64,000 bases of DNA from Clostridium sp. HBUAS56010 (GCF_007115105.1 NZ_SULJ01000001.1:868001-932000); one strand, 5' to 3'; shown: positions 18,534 to 27,553, numbered from the stretch's first letter. Numbers and translations: made by a program. Notes: generated from the sequence alone by a model not told the origin.

Positions 18534-19181
18534 TTATGGCTGCCTGGTATAGTCATAGGATTGTGCCACCCGATATCCCCTAGAAGGTCCAGGATAGCCA
18601 ATCTGCTCCCAGCTTCCCGGGAAAAACTCCAGTACACGCTGATTGGGCTGCAGAGTTCTAGTAGTGCCATATCCCCACCACTCCGAATAATACCCCATAT
18701 AACTCAACCGGTTCATAAGAGGGAAAACAGGAATGATTTCATCAACCCCTACGTCATCAAGTACCGGATAATAATTGACTGCTTCCGAACCTGTTAAAAT
18801 CTGCATCGCTGCAAAACGTTCAAACGGAGTAAGCCTTAAAAAATATTTCCCATCAGACGAAGCATCCTCATTTCTCTCATCATCTGATTCATAAAGAAAC
18901 TGTTTTGCCGCTGCATTTAATAACTCCGCTGCTACCACCGTCATAGGAGTATATAAGCGGTCCAGAGACATCACAAGATACTCATCCGTATCAAAATCCA
19001 TGGCTCCATAATACTGAACAGCACCATACATCTCTGCCAGATCCGGTGACCTGGGAATCAAGGTATCCACAAATGCCTTTATCGTATCTGTCACATAATC
19101 ATAGATGGTTTCCTCTTCCAGCATGCTGATGTCTGAATCACGATTTGTCCTATCCAATGAATCACCTTTTATTTTCTTCAT
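18534..19181 (-). CDS. Gluconate 2-dehydrogenase subunit 3 family protein
   Basis: A 215-residue partner of the GMC protein. The conserved opening IKAFVDTLIPRSPDL lies near residue 33, followed by a long helical domain (LTPFERFAAMQILTG) and an aromatic-rich tail. In known complexes this subunit chaperones and exports the flavoprotein through a Tat signal; no twin-arginine signal is seen here. The start is uncertain: ATG at 19181 has a poor ribosome site, while a TTG at 19157 has AAAGGTG 6 nt upstream. Confidence 0.75.
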   Translation of the reverse strand: MKKIKGDSLDRTNRDSDISMLEEETIYDYVTDTIKAFVDTLIPRSPDLAEMYGAVQYYGAMDFDTDEYLVMSLDRLYTPMTVVAAELLNAAAKQFLYESDDERNEDASSDGKYFLRLTPFERFAAMQILTGSEAVNYYPVLDDVGVDEIIPVFPLMNRLSYMGYYSEWWGYGTTRTLQPNQRVLEFFPGSWEQIGYPGPSRGYRVAQSYDYTRQP

Positions 19182-19248
19182 GTTTTATTTCTATAATCCT
19201 ATGACAGAACAGATCCATCTAGCACCAACATATTTTAAATAAAATATA

Positions 19249-19277
19249 TTGACTAATTGAGATTTTCCCGCTATAAT
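19249..19277 (+). promoter_or_regulatory. Sigma-A promoter for the Ca2+ ATPase leader
   Basis: TTGACT (19249-19254) and TATAAT (19272-19277) are exactly 17 bp apart. Transcription would start near 19284 and give a leader of about 200 nt before the gene. Confidence 0.78.
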
Positions 19278-19283
19278 GGTTCA

Positions 19284-19481
19284 AAATAATCAATTTAACA
19301 TTAGGAGAGTATGTTTTTCCATGGACGATAGTGACAGTAGCGACACTGAACAATATTTTTTTCATCTTATAAATAAGATTCAAAAATCAGGAAAGGTGTG
19401 CCTTACTTTTTAAGTAAGGTGTGCCTTTTTGTGCATTTTTGACTTATATTATATTAAATAAAAAAGGAGAGAAACAAATTA
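19284..19481 (+). promoter_or_regulatory. Structured 5' leader of the P-type ATPase gene
   Basis: This 198-nt leader holds no convincing gene. It contains an AGGAGAG-ATG context with a 6-codon frame ending at the TAG of 19328-ish, a 30-codon frame starting at 19321, and then a strong terminator-like hairpin ahead of the true ribosome site (AAGGAGAG). The arrangement of promoter, leader, terminator and gene suggests attenuation. I could not match it to a known riboswitch class by eye. Confidence 0.5.
19392..19440 (+). terminator. Attenuator-like terminator in the ATPase leader
   Basis: The arms AAAGGTGTGCCTTACTT and AAGTAAGGTGTGCCTTT pair along 17 positions around TTT, with the central TGTG/TGTG forming four G-T pairs. 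A T run follows. It lies between the promoter and the gene it would control. Confidence 0.7.
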
Positions 19482-22148
19482 ATGGATGACCACTTAGGAA
19501 AGCCTTGGCACTCGTTGACTGTAAAGGAGGTAGAAGAAGCACTTCATACTTCTGAGGATGGGTTAAGCGATGCTGAGGCTGCCACAAGGCTAAAGAAAAA
19601 CGGATACAATGAATTACGACAGAAAAATCAGAAAAGTATTTTAGAAATGTTGAAAGAGCAATTAACCGATGTTATGATTTTAATCCTCATCGGTGCCGCC
19701 GTATTATCCGCCGTTCTTCACGAATGGACCGAAGCCATTGTTATTGTTGTTATCGTAGCACTTAACGCTACTGTCAGTATTATCCAGGAAAAGAAAGCTG
19801 CCAACGCACTGGAAGCACTAAAGAATATGGGTGCTCCCACTGCCCGCGTGCTCCGGGAGGGGGACGAAAGTAAGATCCCTGCAAGCGAGCTGGTTCCAGG
19901 GGATATTGTATACCTGGAAGACGGGTGCATTGTCCCAGCGGACATACGCCTTTTTGATACCAATCATTTAAACATTCAGGAAGCATCTCTCACTGGTGAA
20001 TCTGTTCCGGTTGAAAAAACCGATGATACCAGATTTGAAAAAGACACGCCGTTAGGCGACCGGACCAATATGGCTTACAGTTCCTCCATCGTCATGTATG
20101 GAAACGGAACCGGAATTGTGGTTGGAACCGGTATGAATACCGAAGTGGGACAGATCGCCGGGCTGTTAGACCAGCAGGATGATTTTGATACTCCTTTAAA
20201 ACAGAAGCTCAATTCTGTAGGGAAAATCTTAAGCATTGCAGGGCTGTTTATCTGCATCATCATCTTTGTCATTGGTTCCTTATACGGGCGCCCCTGGATT
20301 CCTTTACTCATGACAGCCATCTCCCTGGCAATCTCTGTAATTCCAGAAGGACTGCCTGCCACTGCCACCATTGTTATGGCACTGGGTGTTCAGAGAATGG
20401 CTGAGAAAAATGCGCTGGTACGAAGTCTCCCTGCCGTGGAAACCCTTGGTGGTGCCACAGTAATCTGCAGCGATAAGACCGGAACACTGACACAAAATAA
20501 GATGACTGTAACAAAAGTTGCCATGAACGGGGACTTCCTGGAAGGGAAAACCACCTCGGTTAATGAAGCATTTGAAAAACACAGTGTTTATCTTGATATG
20601 GTTCTCGCCGCTGCTCTCTGCAACAATGCAAGCCTTGATCCTGACCGGCCAGGAGAGATTTTAGGTGATCCTACAGAAGGCGCTCTCATCTTCCTTACCG
20701 ATGCCTATGGGCTGAACCAGGATGATTTAAAAGAAAAATACGAACAGCTTTTCGAACAGCCATTTGATTCTGTCCGGAAGCGAATGACCACTGTCCATTC
20801 CATGGAGGATGGCATTACCGCATATACCAAAGGGGCTGTTGATGAAATGCTTCCTCTTTGTACTCATATTTTAACGTCTCACGGAGTCCGTCCCATTACT
20901 GATGAGGACAAATCACAGATTAAAGATTTATGTTCCGGAATGTCGGAAGAAGCCCTGCGTGTTCTTGGGTTTGCAAAACGGATTCTGTCAGAAGTTCCCA
21001 CCGAAGATGATGAAGATCTGGAATATGATATGACTTTCCTGGGTGCTGTAGGCATGATTGATCCGCCAAGAAAAGAAGTAATCCAGGCAGTCGAAACCTG
21101 TCACGAAGCAGGAATCCGTACTGTTATGATAACCGGTGACCACAAGATCACTGCGGTTGCAATAGCAAAACAGTTGAGCATCTTCCGTCCGGGCAATACC
21201 GTAATATCCGGAGATGAACTGCAAAAGATGACTGATGACCAGTTGGATCAGGCAATGAAGACTACCACTGTATTCGCCAGAGTATCGCCAAGCGATAAGT
21301 TAAGAATTATAAAATCTCTCCAGAGAATCGGAGAAATCGCCGCCATGACCGGAGACGGAGTCAACGATGCGCCTGCTTTAAAAGCAGCCAACATTGGTGT
21401 TGCCATGGGAAAAAGCGGTACGGATGTTGCCAAAGAAGCTGCCCACATGCTTCTTCTTGATGATAACTTTACTACGATTGAATACGCAATCAGAGAAGGG
21501 CGCCGTATCTACCGCAACATACAAAAAGTAATCCAGTTTTTACTGGCAGGTAATATTGCTGAAATACTTACACTGTTTATCGCAACCCTTCTTAACTGGG
21601 AAGCGCCGATTTTAGCAGTCCATATCCTGCTCATCAATCTGGTTACCGACTCTCTTCCTGCGATTGCCCTTGGCGTTGATCCGGCAAGTAAAAATATCAT
21701 GAAACACAAACCGGTTAAATCAGGAAGTCTGTTTGAACGGGGACTGGTCGCCAGAGTTGTTGCACACGGTCTGTTTATTACCATTGCAACCGTAAGCGCC
21801 TACCAGATCGGCTTTAAAACCGACAATCACGGTGTTGGTATGACCATGGCATTTTTAGTTCTTGCCATATCCCAGACCTTCCATGCCTTAAACCAGCGTT
21901 CCAACACGGATTCCATATTCGCAAAAGGGCATCAGCTTAATAAGGCACTTTTCGGAACCATGATCTTATCACTGCTTATTATCGGCATCATCATGGTTAC
22001 TCCGGGATTAAGAAGCTTTTTCAGCCTTACCGTTCTTTCTGTAAGAGAATGGATTATTGCACTCCTTCTCTCACTTCTTCCCCTGGTTCTGGTTGAAGTC
22101 ACCAAACTTGGAGCAAGGCTGATGAAAAAAAGCAAAAAAGGCTTCTAA
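19482..22148 (+). CDS. Calcium-transporting P-type ATPase (P2)
   Basis: An 888-residue P2-type cation ATPase with ten expected membrane helices. The cation-site PEGLPA is in helix 4, the actuator loop is SLTGES, the phosphorylated Asp is D331 in DKTGTLT, and the hinge is TGDGVNDAP. The N-terminal domain starts with the family pattern PWHSLTVKEVEEALHTSEDGLS. It would export Ca2+, or possibly Mn2+, from the cytosol. AAAGGAGAG lies about 10 nt before the ATG. It has its own promoter and attenuator-like leader, and its own terminator. Confidence 0.92.
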   Translation: MDDHLGKPWHSLTVKEVEEALHTSEDGLSDAEAATRLKKNGYNELRQKNQKSILEMLKEQLTDVMILILIGAAVLSAVLHEWTEAIVIVVIVALNATVSIIQEKKAANALEALKNMGAPTARVLREGDESKIPASELVPGDIVYLEDGCIVPADIRLFDTNHLNIQEASLTGESVPVEKTDDTRFEKDTPLGDRTNMAYSSSIVMYGNGTGIVVGTGMNTEVGQIAGLLDQQDDFDTPLKQKLNSVGKILSIAGLFICIIIFVIGSLYGRPWIPLLMTAISLAISVIPEGLPATATIVMALGVQRMAEKNALVRSLPAVETLGGATVICSDKTGTLTQNKMTVTKVAMNGDFLEGKTTSVNEAFEKHSVYLDMVLAAALCNNASLDPDRPGEILGDPTEGALIFLTDAYGLNQDDLKEKYEQLFEQPFDSVRKRMTTVHSMEDGITAYTKGAVDEMLPLCTHILTSHGVRPITDEDKSQIKDLCSGMSEEALRVLGFAKRILSEVPTEDDEDLEYDMTFLGAVGMIDPPRKEVIQAVETCHEAGIRTVMITGDHKITAVAIAKQLSIFRPGNTVISGDELQKMTDDQLDQAMKTTTVFARVSPSDKLRIIKSLQRIGEIAAMTGDGVNDAPALKAANIGVAMGKSGTDVAKEAAHMLLLDDNFTTIEYAIREGRRIYRNIQKVIQFLLAGNIAEILTLFIATLLNWEAPILAVHILLINLVTDSLPAIALGVDPASKNIMKHKPVKSGSLFERGLVARVVAHGLFITIATVSAYQIGFKTDNHGVGMTMAFLVLAISQTFHALNQRSNTDSIFAKGHQLNKALFGTMILSLLIIGIIMVTPGLRSFFSLTVLSVREWIIALLLSLLPLVLVEVTKLGARLMKKSKKGF

Positions 22149-22174
22149 CCATATTTTACTCAACTAAAAAACAG

Positions 22175-22205
22175 GACCCCGGAATCAAAACCGGGGTCTT
22201 ATTTC
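22175..22205 (+). terminator. Terminator after the P-type ATPase
   Basis: GACCCCGG and CCGGGGTC form a perfect 8-bp stem around AATCAAAA, followed by TTATTTCTT. Confidence 0.85.
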
Positions 22206-22264
22206 TTGAAATCAAAGAAGATCAATGCTATAATTCACTTACAAAGAAAAAGGAGATAATACCT

Positions 22265-22537
22265 ATGAATTTTACCTATAACCCCAATCAGATTGCATAT
22301 TTTCATTCCGACCAGAACCTTCTGGCTGAAGTTACGTTTCCCGATGTGGATTCTGAAACCGTAGACATCAATCATACCTTTGTAGACGATTCTTTAAGAG
22401 GTCAGGGCATTGCTGGAAAGCTGATGGAAGCTGCTGCCATTCATCTCCGCTCTCAGGGCAAAAAAGCGATTCTCACCTGCCCTTATGCCATTAGCTGGTT
22501 TGAAAAACATCCGGAGTTTCAGGATATTTTAAAATGA
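22265..22537 (+). CDS. GNAT-like N-acetyltransferase (YidJ type, small)
   Basis: A 90-residue short acetyltransferase-like domain. The acetyl-CoA loop is the DDSLRGQGIAGKLMEAA segment near residue 40, followed by the TCPYAISWFEKHPEF terminus typical of the YidJ/GCN5-related small family. Substrate unknown. AAGGAG lies 8 nt before the ATG. Its stop overlaps the next start by 4 nt (ATGA), so it is coupled to the membrane-protease-like gene. Confidence 0.88.
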   Translation: MNFTYNPNQIAYFHSDQNLLAEVTFPDVDSETVDINHTFVDDSLRGQGIAGKLMEAAAIHLRSQGKKAILTCPYAISWFEKHPEFQDILK

Positions 22538-23703
22538 ATGTGAAAAAGAAAAAGCGCAGACCTCTCAGCGCCCATCTTCTGCCAATTCTGTTTATGCTTC
22601 CGTTTGGAGCCATATTTGGTTTTTTCCTTGGCAGGTATACAGAAGAGTTCTTTGATCAGGGAAGACCTTTTCACGAAATTATATTTGCAGCCGCTTTACT
22701 GTTTTTCATTCTTTATTTTATCATCCTGATTCAGATAATCCTGCATGAGGGCGGTCATCTTATCTTCGGTCTTTTGACGGGTTACCGCTTCTCTTCCTTC
22801 CGAATCGGCAGTTTTATGTGGATAAAGGAAGAAGATTCTATAAAGCTCAAGAGATTTGCCCTTGCAGGAACCGGAGGGCAATGTCTCATGGCACCACCGG
22901 ATTACAACAACGGCAATTTTCCATATTTACTCTATAACATGGGCGGTCCCATTATGAATTTAATTGTTTTTGTCCTGTTTGGCGGAATCTCATTTTACAC
23001 AAAAGATTATATTCCTGTATCTGCCTTCTTTTTTGTTTCTGCGATTATGTCTCTGATGATCTCCCTGATGAATGGCCTCCCTCTGAAACTGGATCTGGTC
23101 AATAACGATGGTTATAACGCGTTATCTCTTGGGAAAAACAAGGAAAACCTGCGTTCTTTCTGGATTCAGATGAAATTAGGAGAGCTCAGCACAAAAGGCG
23201 TTCCTGCGAAAGATATGCCAGAGGAATGGTTTGTCATGCCGTCACCAGAATCCTTAAAGAATGGTATGAATGCTTTTTTAGCGGTCATCTGCTGCAGCAA
23301 AATGATAGAAGAGAAAAAGTTTGATGAAGCAGAAGAAACCATAAGCCGGCTTCTTCTTATGGATACTGCCATTGCCGGACTGCACCGGAGCATGATGGCT
23401 GCTGATGGGATTTATTGCAGACTGGTAGGAACTGACATAACGAAAGATCCTCTTGAACTGATGGATAAACAGCAGAAAAAAATGATGAAAATCATGCGCC
23501 ATTCACTTTCCATTCAGAGAACCGAATACGCTCTGGCACTTCTTTTGGAACAAAACGAGGAAAAGGCTGGGAAGATTGAAAAAACATTTGAAAAAACTGT
23601 CAAAAATTATCCCTATCAAGCAGACATTATCATCGAAAGGGAGCTTCTTGAATTTGCAAAGCAACGATATGAAGGAAAAAAGAATGAAGCCTCCCGGCAT
23701 TAA
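22534..23703 (+). CDS. Membrane protein with M50-like HEGGH motif
   Basis: A 389-residue protein. Residues 15-65 form two membrane helices, HEGGH at residues 71-75 gives the zinc-protease signature of site-2-protease-like (M50) enzymes, and further hydrophobic segments follow to about residue 190 (LYNMGGPIMNLIVFVLFGG, ASAIMSLMISL-like). The Asn/Asp of LVNNDGYN may act as the third ligand. Residues 215-389 are soluble, helical and TPR-like. Its substrate and role are unknown. It is translationally coupled to the GNAT gene. Confidence 0.75.
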   Translation: MNVKKKKRRPLSAHLLPILFMLPFGAIFGFFLGRYTEEFFDQGRPFHEIIFAAALLFFILYFIILIQIILHEGGHLIFGLLTGYRFSSFRIGSFMWIKEEDSIKLKRFALAGTGGQCLMAPPDYNNGNFPYLLYNMGGPIMNLIVFVLFGGISFYTKDYIPVSAFFFVSAIMSLMISLMNGLPLKLDLVNNDGYNALSLGKNKENLRSFWIQMKLGELSTKGVPAKDMPEEWFVMPSPESLKNGMNAFLAVICCSKMIEEKKFDEAEETISRLLLMDTAIAGLHRSMMAADGIYCRLVGTDITKDPLELMDKQQKKMMKIMRHSLSIQRTEYALALLLEQNEEKAGKIEKTFEKTVKNYPYQADIIIERELLEFAKQRYEGKKNEASRH

Positions 23704-23723
23704 ATTATGTCGGAGGCTTTTTG
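23687..23723 (+). terminator. Terminator overlapping the end of the HEGGH gene
   Basis: AAGCCTCC (inside the last codons) pairs with GGAGGCTT, followed by a T run. The 23724-24003 gap after it is AT-rich with no gene seen; it should hold the pectate lyase promoter. Confidence 0.8.
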
Positions 23724-24003
23724 TTTGTTTTATACACTTATTCCCATTTTTAACACCACAGCCTCACAATCTTTCACAATATTTTACAAAGCATTACCAA
23801 TTTCCGAACTAAACATGTATAATTTTGGAACTTGACTTGAAAATAATCTAGTAAAAATATATACTAAATTTACAAAAACTTTTCGGCATAATAATTGATA
23901 TATTTTACCAATTAATTAAAATTCCATATGAGAAAGGGGTGATTCCATTGGTTTGCTTCTTATTTTACTCATTGTGATTCAATCTTATGGAGGGGAAAAC
24001 TAT

Positions 24004-25686
24004 ATGATGAAGAAATGGAAAGTAATTGCTAAAAGAATTTTTGCATTTTCATTAACAGCCATTCTGGTTTCAGGAACTTCTTCCTTACCCGCTTTTGCAA
24101 AAGATGTTGCTATAGAAGAAAGCGGGGGCTGGCTGGAAACAGCCTACACCACGTGGAGACCGGTTCCAGGTGCCACAGCCTACCATGTATATGTCAAATC
24201 AGCGAACGCCAATGACTCCGCTTATACCCAGATTGATGATGAATTAATAAGAGAGTATCCTTCCTATTGGAGAGCTGATGCGGTTGGTCTTCCAGCCGGA
24301 AACTATGTTATGAAAGTAGAAGCGGTCCATTCCAACGGAACAAAAGAAGACACGGTTACAAACTCTCTTAACGTAAACGCCCACGACCGGAGCGGCTTTG
24401 CCTTTTCCTCTGACTCCCCCTTTAAAACAGGGTCCGGGGCTTATGAAGAAAACGGCGCATTAAAAGAAGGTGCTCAGGTCATCTATGTCACTTCTGATAC
24501 TGCAAAGACTGTAACTTTAGATGTGATTGTAAATAAATCCGGTAAAAAACAGACAGCAACCGGAATTGGAGAAATCCTCAAGCTGCGTGAAAAAGGATAT
24601 GACAAAACTCCGCTTGCCATCCGTTTTGTCGGACAGGTTACAAAACAGGATGTATCCGGTCAGCTTAACAGCAATGGATATCTCCAGGTAAAAGGAAAAG
24701 GAAGTTATGCAGAGATGAACATGACCTTAGAAGGCATTGGCGAAGATGCAACCGCTTATGGCTGGGGAATCTTAGTCCGTAACTGCGGCAATACAGAGAT
24801 TCGGAATTTAGGTCTTATGATGTTTCCTGACGACGGAGTTTCCCTGGATACTTCAAACTGCAACGTCTGGGTTCATAATAATGATTTCTTTTACGGTACA
24901 GCCGGGTCTGATGCAGATCAGGCAAAAGGAGATGGTTCTGCTGACGTGAAAAAAGGGTCAACCTATATCACATTATCATTCAATCATTTCTGGGATTCCG
25001 GGAAAAGTTCTTTATGCGGTCTGAGCGAAACCAGTGAATTCTTTGTAACTTACCACCATAACTGGTTTGATCATTCTGATTCCCGTCATCCAAGAATCAG
25101 GACAGGATCTGTCCATATCTATAACAATTATTATGATGGCAATGCAAAATATGGAGTTGGCATCACCAGCGGCGGATCCGCATTTGTGGAAGCCAATGAT
25201 TTCAGAAACTGCAAATATCCTATGATGATTTCCCTGCAGGGTACCGATGCTCTTGGAAAAGGGACTTTTTCCAAAGAAGATGGTGGTATGATTAAGGCTT
25301 TCCAGAATAAGGTCGAGGGTGCAAACAGCCTGATTTATGCCAACTCAGATTCCGGAACAACAACTGCAGATGCAGTTCAGTTTGATGCTTACTTATCTTC
25401 TTCCAGAAATGAAACTGTTCCTGATTCATACAAAGCTTTTAAAGGTAATACCGCTTACAATAACTTTGATACGAAAAAAGATATTGGCGTCAGCGCTTCT
25501 GATGTTGATGACGTAAATGAGGTAAGGGATGTTGTAACAGAAAAGGCTGGCCGTCTGAATAAAGGAGATTTCACCTGGGAATTTGATAATGCAGTAGATG
25601 ATACTTCCTACAACATGAACGATGGACTGATGGCTAAAATAAGAAGTTATCATACAGAGCTTGTATCAATCGGAGGAATAAAATAA
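24004..25686 (+). CDS. Secreted pectate lyase (PL1)
   Basis: A 560-residue secreted enzyme that cleaves polygalacturonate by beta-elimination. Residues 1-33 are a signal peptide (KKWKVIAKRIFAFS, then PAFA cleavage region). A fibronectin-III-like domain covers about residues 38-125. The parallel beta-helix catalytic domain follows, with the calcium-site Asp in MFPDDGVSLD, FNHFWDSGKSSL and the catalytic Arg region RHPRIRTG. The frame can be extended 17 codons upstream, but GGAGGGG 8 nt before the ATG at 24004 decides the start. A PL10 enzyme lies at 55.4 kb. Confidence 0.9.
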   Translation: MMKKWKVIAKRIFAFSLTAILVSGTSSLPAFAKDVAIEESGGWLETAYTTWRPVPGATAYHVYVKSANANDSAYTQIDDELIREYPSYWRADAVGLPAGNYVMKVEAVHSNGTKEDTVTNSLNVNAHDRSGFAFSSDSPFKTGSGAYEENGALKEGAQVIYVTSDTAKTVTLDVIVNKSGKKQTATGIGEILKLREKGYDKTPLAIRFVGQVTKQDVSGQLNSNGYLQVKGKGSYAEMNMTLEGIGEDATAYGWGILVRNCGNTEIRNLGLMMFPDDGVSLDTSNCNVWVHNNDFFYGTAGSDADQAKGDGSADVKKGSTYITLSFNHFWDSGKSSLCGLSETSEFFVTYHHNWFDHSDSRHPRIRTGSVHIYNNYYDGNAKYGVGITSGGSAFVEANDFRNCKYPMMISLQGTDALGKGTFSKEDGGMIKAFQNKVEGANSLIYANSDSGTTTADAVQFDAYLSSSRNETVPDSYKAFKGNTAYNNFDTKKDIGVSASDVDDVNEVRDVVTEKAGRLNKGDFTWEFDNAVDDTSYNMNDGLMAKIRSYHTELVSIGGIK

Positions 25687-25711
25687 CAGATACAGTGTTT
25701 GAATGAAAACA

Positions 25712-25734
25712 GCGGGGACTTTTTTAAGTTCCCG
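25712..25734. terminator. Terminator between pectate lyase and the repeat protein
   Basis: GCGGGGACTT and AAGTTCCCGC pair with one wobble around TTT. It lies in the 73-nt convergent gap and could serve both strands. Confidence 0.7.
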
Positions 25735-25759
25735 CCATTTCATTCTCCATAGCCTTTGA

Positions 25760-27553
25760 TCAGTCTAGCATAAATTCTGCTACTCCAACATTATTGAAGG
25801 TGATAATTGGTTTACAGGATAAGGTACTGTAGGAATTATCGCAAAGTCTTACTTCCAAAATATAGCAGGCTTCATAAGGCACTGTAAACTCAAAGCCGCC
25901 GCATCCATTGATCTGCTCCCAGAACAACAGCGTATCAATTCCCTGATACCTTTTGTATAACTTCACATCCCACTGATGATAATTGCAACAATGGCAGCCC
26001 CAGATGCAGCCTTTGATCAATCCTGCTTTTACAAGGCATTCTTCGCACACTGGACATGGTTTTGGTGCAGGCGGGACCGGGCATACCGGACACGGTTCCA
26101 GTACGGGGCAGGCAGGGCAGGTCGGGCATACGGGACATGGCTCCGGTACGGGGCAGGCAGGGCAGGTCGGGCATACGGGACATGGCTCCGGTACGGGGCA
26201 GGCAGGGCAGGTCGGGCATACGGGGCATGGTTCCGGCACGGGACAGGTCGGGCAGGTCGGACATGGCTCCTGTGCAGGACAGGTCGGGCAAGTCGGACAT
26301 GGCTCCTGTGCAGGACAGGTCGGGCAAGTCGGACATGGCACAGATGGCTGCACTTCGGGCTGTACCGGTGGTTTTACTTCCGGACGTACCGGCGGCTGCA
26401 CTTCGGGCTGTACCGGTGGTTTTACTTCCGGACGTACCGGCGGCTGCACTGGCGGCTGTACCGGTGGTTTCACTTCCGGACGTACCGGCGGCTGCACTGG
26501 CGGCTGCACTTCGGGCTGTGTCTGACCCTGACATACTACAGTTCCAATAAACGGATAATAGTGAAACTCAAACCCGCTGGCTTCATTGACAGCAAACCCT
26601 CTGAGAGCAGCATTGCCGCTTACATGACCTCCGGTTGGATGCCCGTGAAACATTGCCTGCGGAGCCAGAATGCTTCCCCATATGTCTGATGATTTTTCCA
26701 TATGAATGTCTTTTGCATCCTCAAACACATACAGCGTGTTATTGGCTTTCTCCTGCTCTCCATATAAGCCGTACTGGAGATGTGCATGATCTCCTGTTAT
26801 CAATTTCACAATAATCGTACTGCCCTCCGGAACCTCTGCCCGGATTCCTTTTGTTATTAAACCATTTGGTCTGACATCAATGAGGAACACGTTCTGTGCC
26901 GGATCATTTCCTCTTAAAATCCATTCAAAACTGTTATCTACTACACTTCCATTGGGTTCTAAGGCTTCTATACAGCTTTTGTAATCTCCGATACTTTTTC
27001 TGGCATCCTGAAAAAAGCCTGATATGTTCGCATGGATCCTTTCTGCAGGAATATATCTTGGCACATCATAGCTGGGGATCACATAGTGGTCTCCTTTATC
27101 AGACGGAGTCCAATAAGGACTGCCTTCCTTTGCCTCATATAAATCTTTCAATTCCTGTAACTGATCATCCATGCCATCTTTTCCAATAAGGTAGGTACTT
27201 CCCTTGGCGGCGCGGAATCCACCCTGGCTGACCACATGACCTTTTACGACCAGCGGACCAGACATTGCCACGCTTCCTCCGGTTAAAAACCTCACCAGAT
27301 CAGGAGAATAGGGAATCTCCCCATATCCCCTGTCTCTGGCAAATCCTGCACTAAACCCTCTTGGGCTGTAAAAACTTCCTCCTATTGCAACAGGCCCTTC
27401 CACGTCCACAATATTGTTAGCATCGTCAAACACGATGACATTGAATCTGGACGCCACGCCAAAAGGCTGCCCATCAATGGAGTGCCAGGTTAAATCATCA
27501 TAAGGTAATCCGGCATGTTTCATTGCCTCATTCCTATTCTTGATACGATCCAT
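25760..27553 (-). CDS. Choice-of-anchor-A type protein with Pro/Cys repeats
   Basis: A 597-residue protein in three parts. Residues about 30-340 match the choice-of-anchor A adhesive domain (SRFNVIVFDDANN, VEGPVAIGGSF). Residues about 345-510 are low-complexity repeats: a PPVRPEVKPPVQPEVQ-type proline array, then CPTCPAQEP and a 15-residue Cys/Pro unit. The last 90 residues form a compact Cys-containing domain. No signal peptide is seen, which suits spore-coat deposition in the mother cell or an unusual export route; this is inference. Confidence 0.72.
   Translation of the reverse strand: MDRIKNRNEAMKHAGLPYDDLTWHSIDGQPFGVASRFNVIVFDDANNIVDVEGPVAIGGSFYSPRGFSAGFARDRGYGEIPYSPDLVRFLTGGSVAMSGPLVVKGHVVSQGGFRAAKGSTYLIGKDGMDDQLQELKDLYEAKEGSPYWTPSDKGDHYVIPSYDVPRYIPAERIHANISGFFQDARKSIGDYKSCIEALEPNGSVVDNSFEWILRGNDPAQNVFLIDVRPNGLITKGIRAEVPEGSTIIVKLITGDHAHLQYGLYGEQEKANNTLYVFEDAKDIHMEKSSDIWGSILAPQAMFHGHPTGGHVSGNAALRGFAVNEASGFEFHYYPFIGTVVCQGQTQPEVQPPVQPPVRPEVKPPVQPPVQPPVRPEVKPPVQPEVQPPVRPEVKPPVQPEVQPSVPCPTCPTCPAQEPCPTCPTCPAQEPCPTCPTCPVPEPCPVCPTCPACPVPEPCPVCPTCPACPVPEPCPVCPTCPACPVLEPCPVCPVPPAPKPCPVCEECLVKAGLIKGCIWGCHCCNYHQWDVKLYKRYQGIDTLLFWEQINGCGGFEFTVPYEACYILEVRLCDNSYSTLSCKPIITFNNVGVAEFMLD
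26050..26525 (-). repeat. In-frame tandem repeats in the anchor-A protein
   Basis: At the DNA level a 45-bp unit (for example 26101-26145 and 26146-26190) encodes the 15-residue Cys/Pro unit about three times. A 36-bp unit encodes CPTCPAQEPCPT about twice, and a roughly 48-bp unit encodes the PVRPEVKPPVQ array. Copies are nearly identical, so unit number can change by slippage or recombination. Confidence 0.9.

Noticed and set aside
19321-19413. 30-codon frame in the ATPase leader
   Set aside because: It has no close ribosome site and its end overlaps the terminator hairpin; treated as leader sequence.
19284-19481. yybP-ykoY manganese riboswitch
   Set aside because: Suspected because the leader precedes a cation ATPase, but the conserved paired loops of that class could not be found by eye.
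23949-23978. Nine-codon leader peptide before the PL1 pectate lyase
   Set aside because: A TTG with AGGGGTG upstream opens a short frame, but there is no attenuator hairpin or amino-acid bias to support a regulatory peptide.
24004-25686. Longer start for the PL1 gene at 23953
   Set aside because: The extension would add a second hydrophobic stretch before the signal peptide, and the strong ribosome site precedes the ATG at 24004.
26050-26525. CRISPR-like regular repeats
   Set aside because: The units are contiguous, without unique spacers, and keep the reading frame of the anchor-A protein.
25976-26689. Three long plus-strand open frames opposite the repeat protein
   Set aside because: They arise from the GC-rich tandem repeats; the encoded proteins are simple repeats in all frames, and the minus-strand frame alone continues into recognisable domains.
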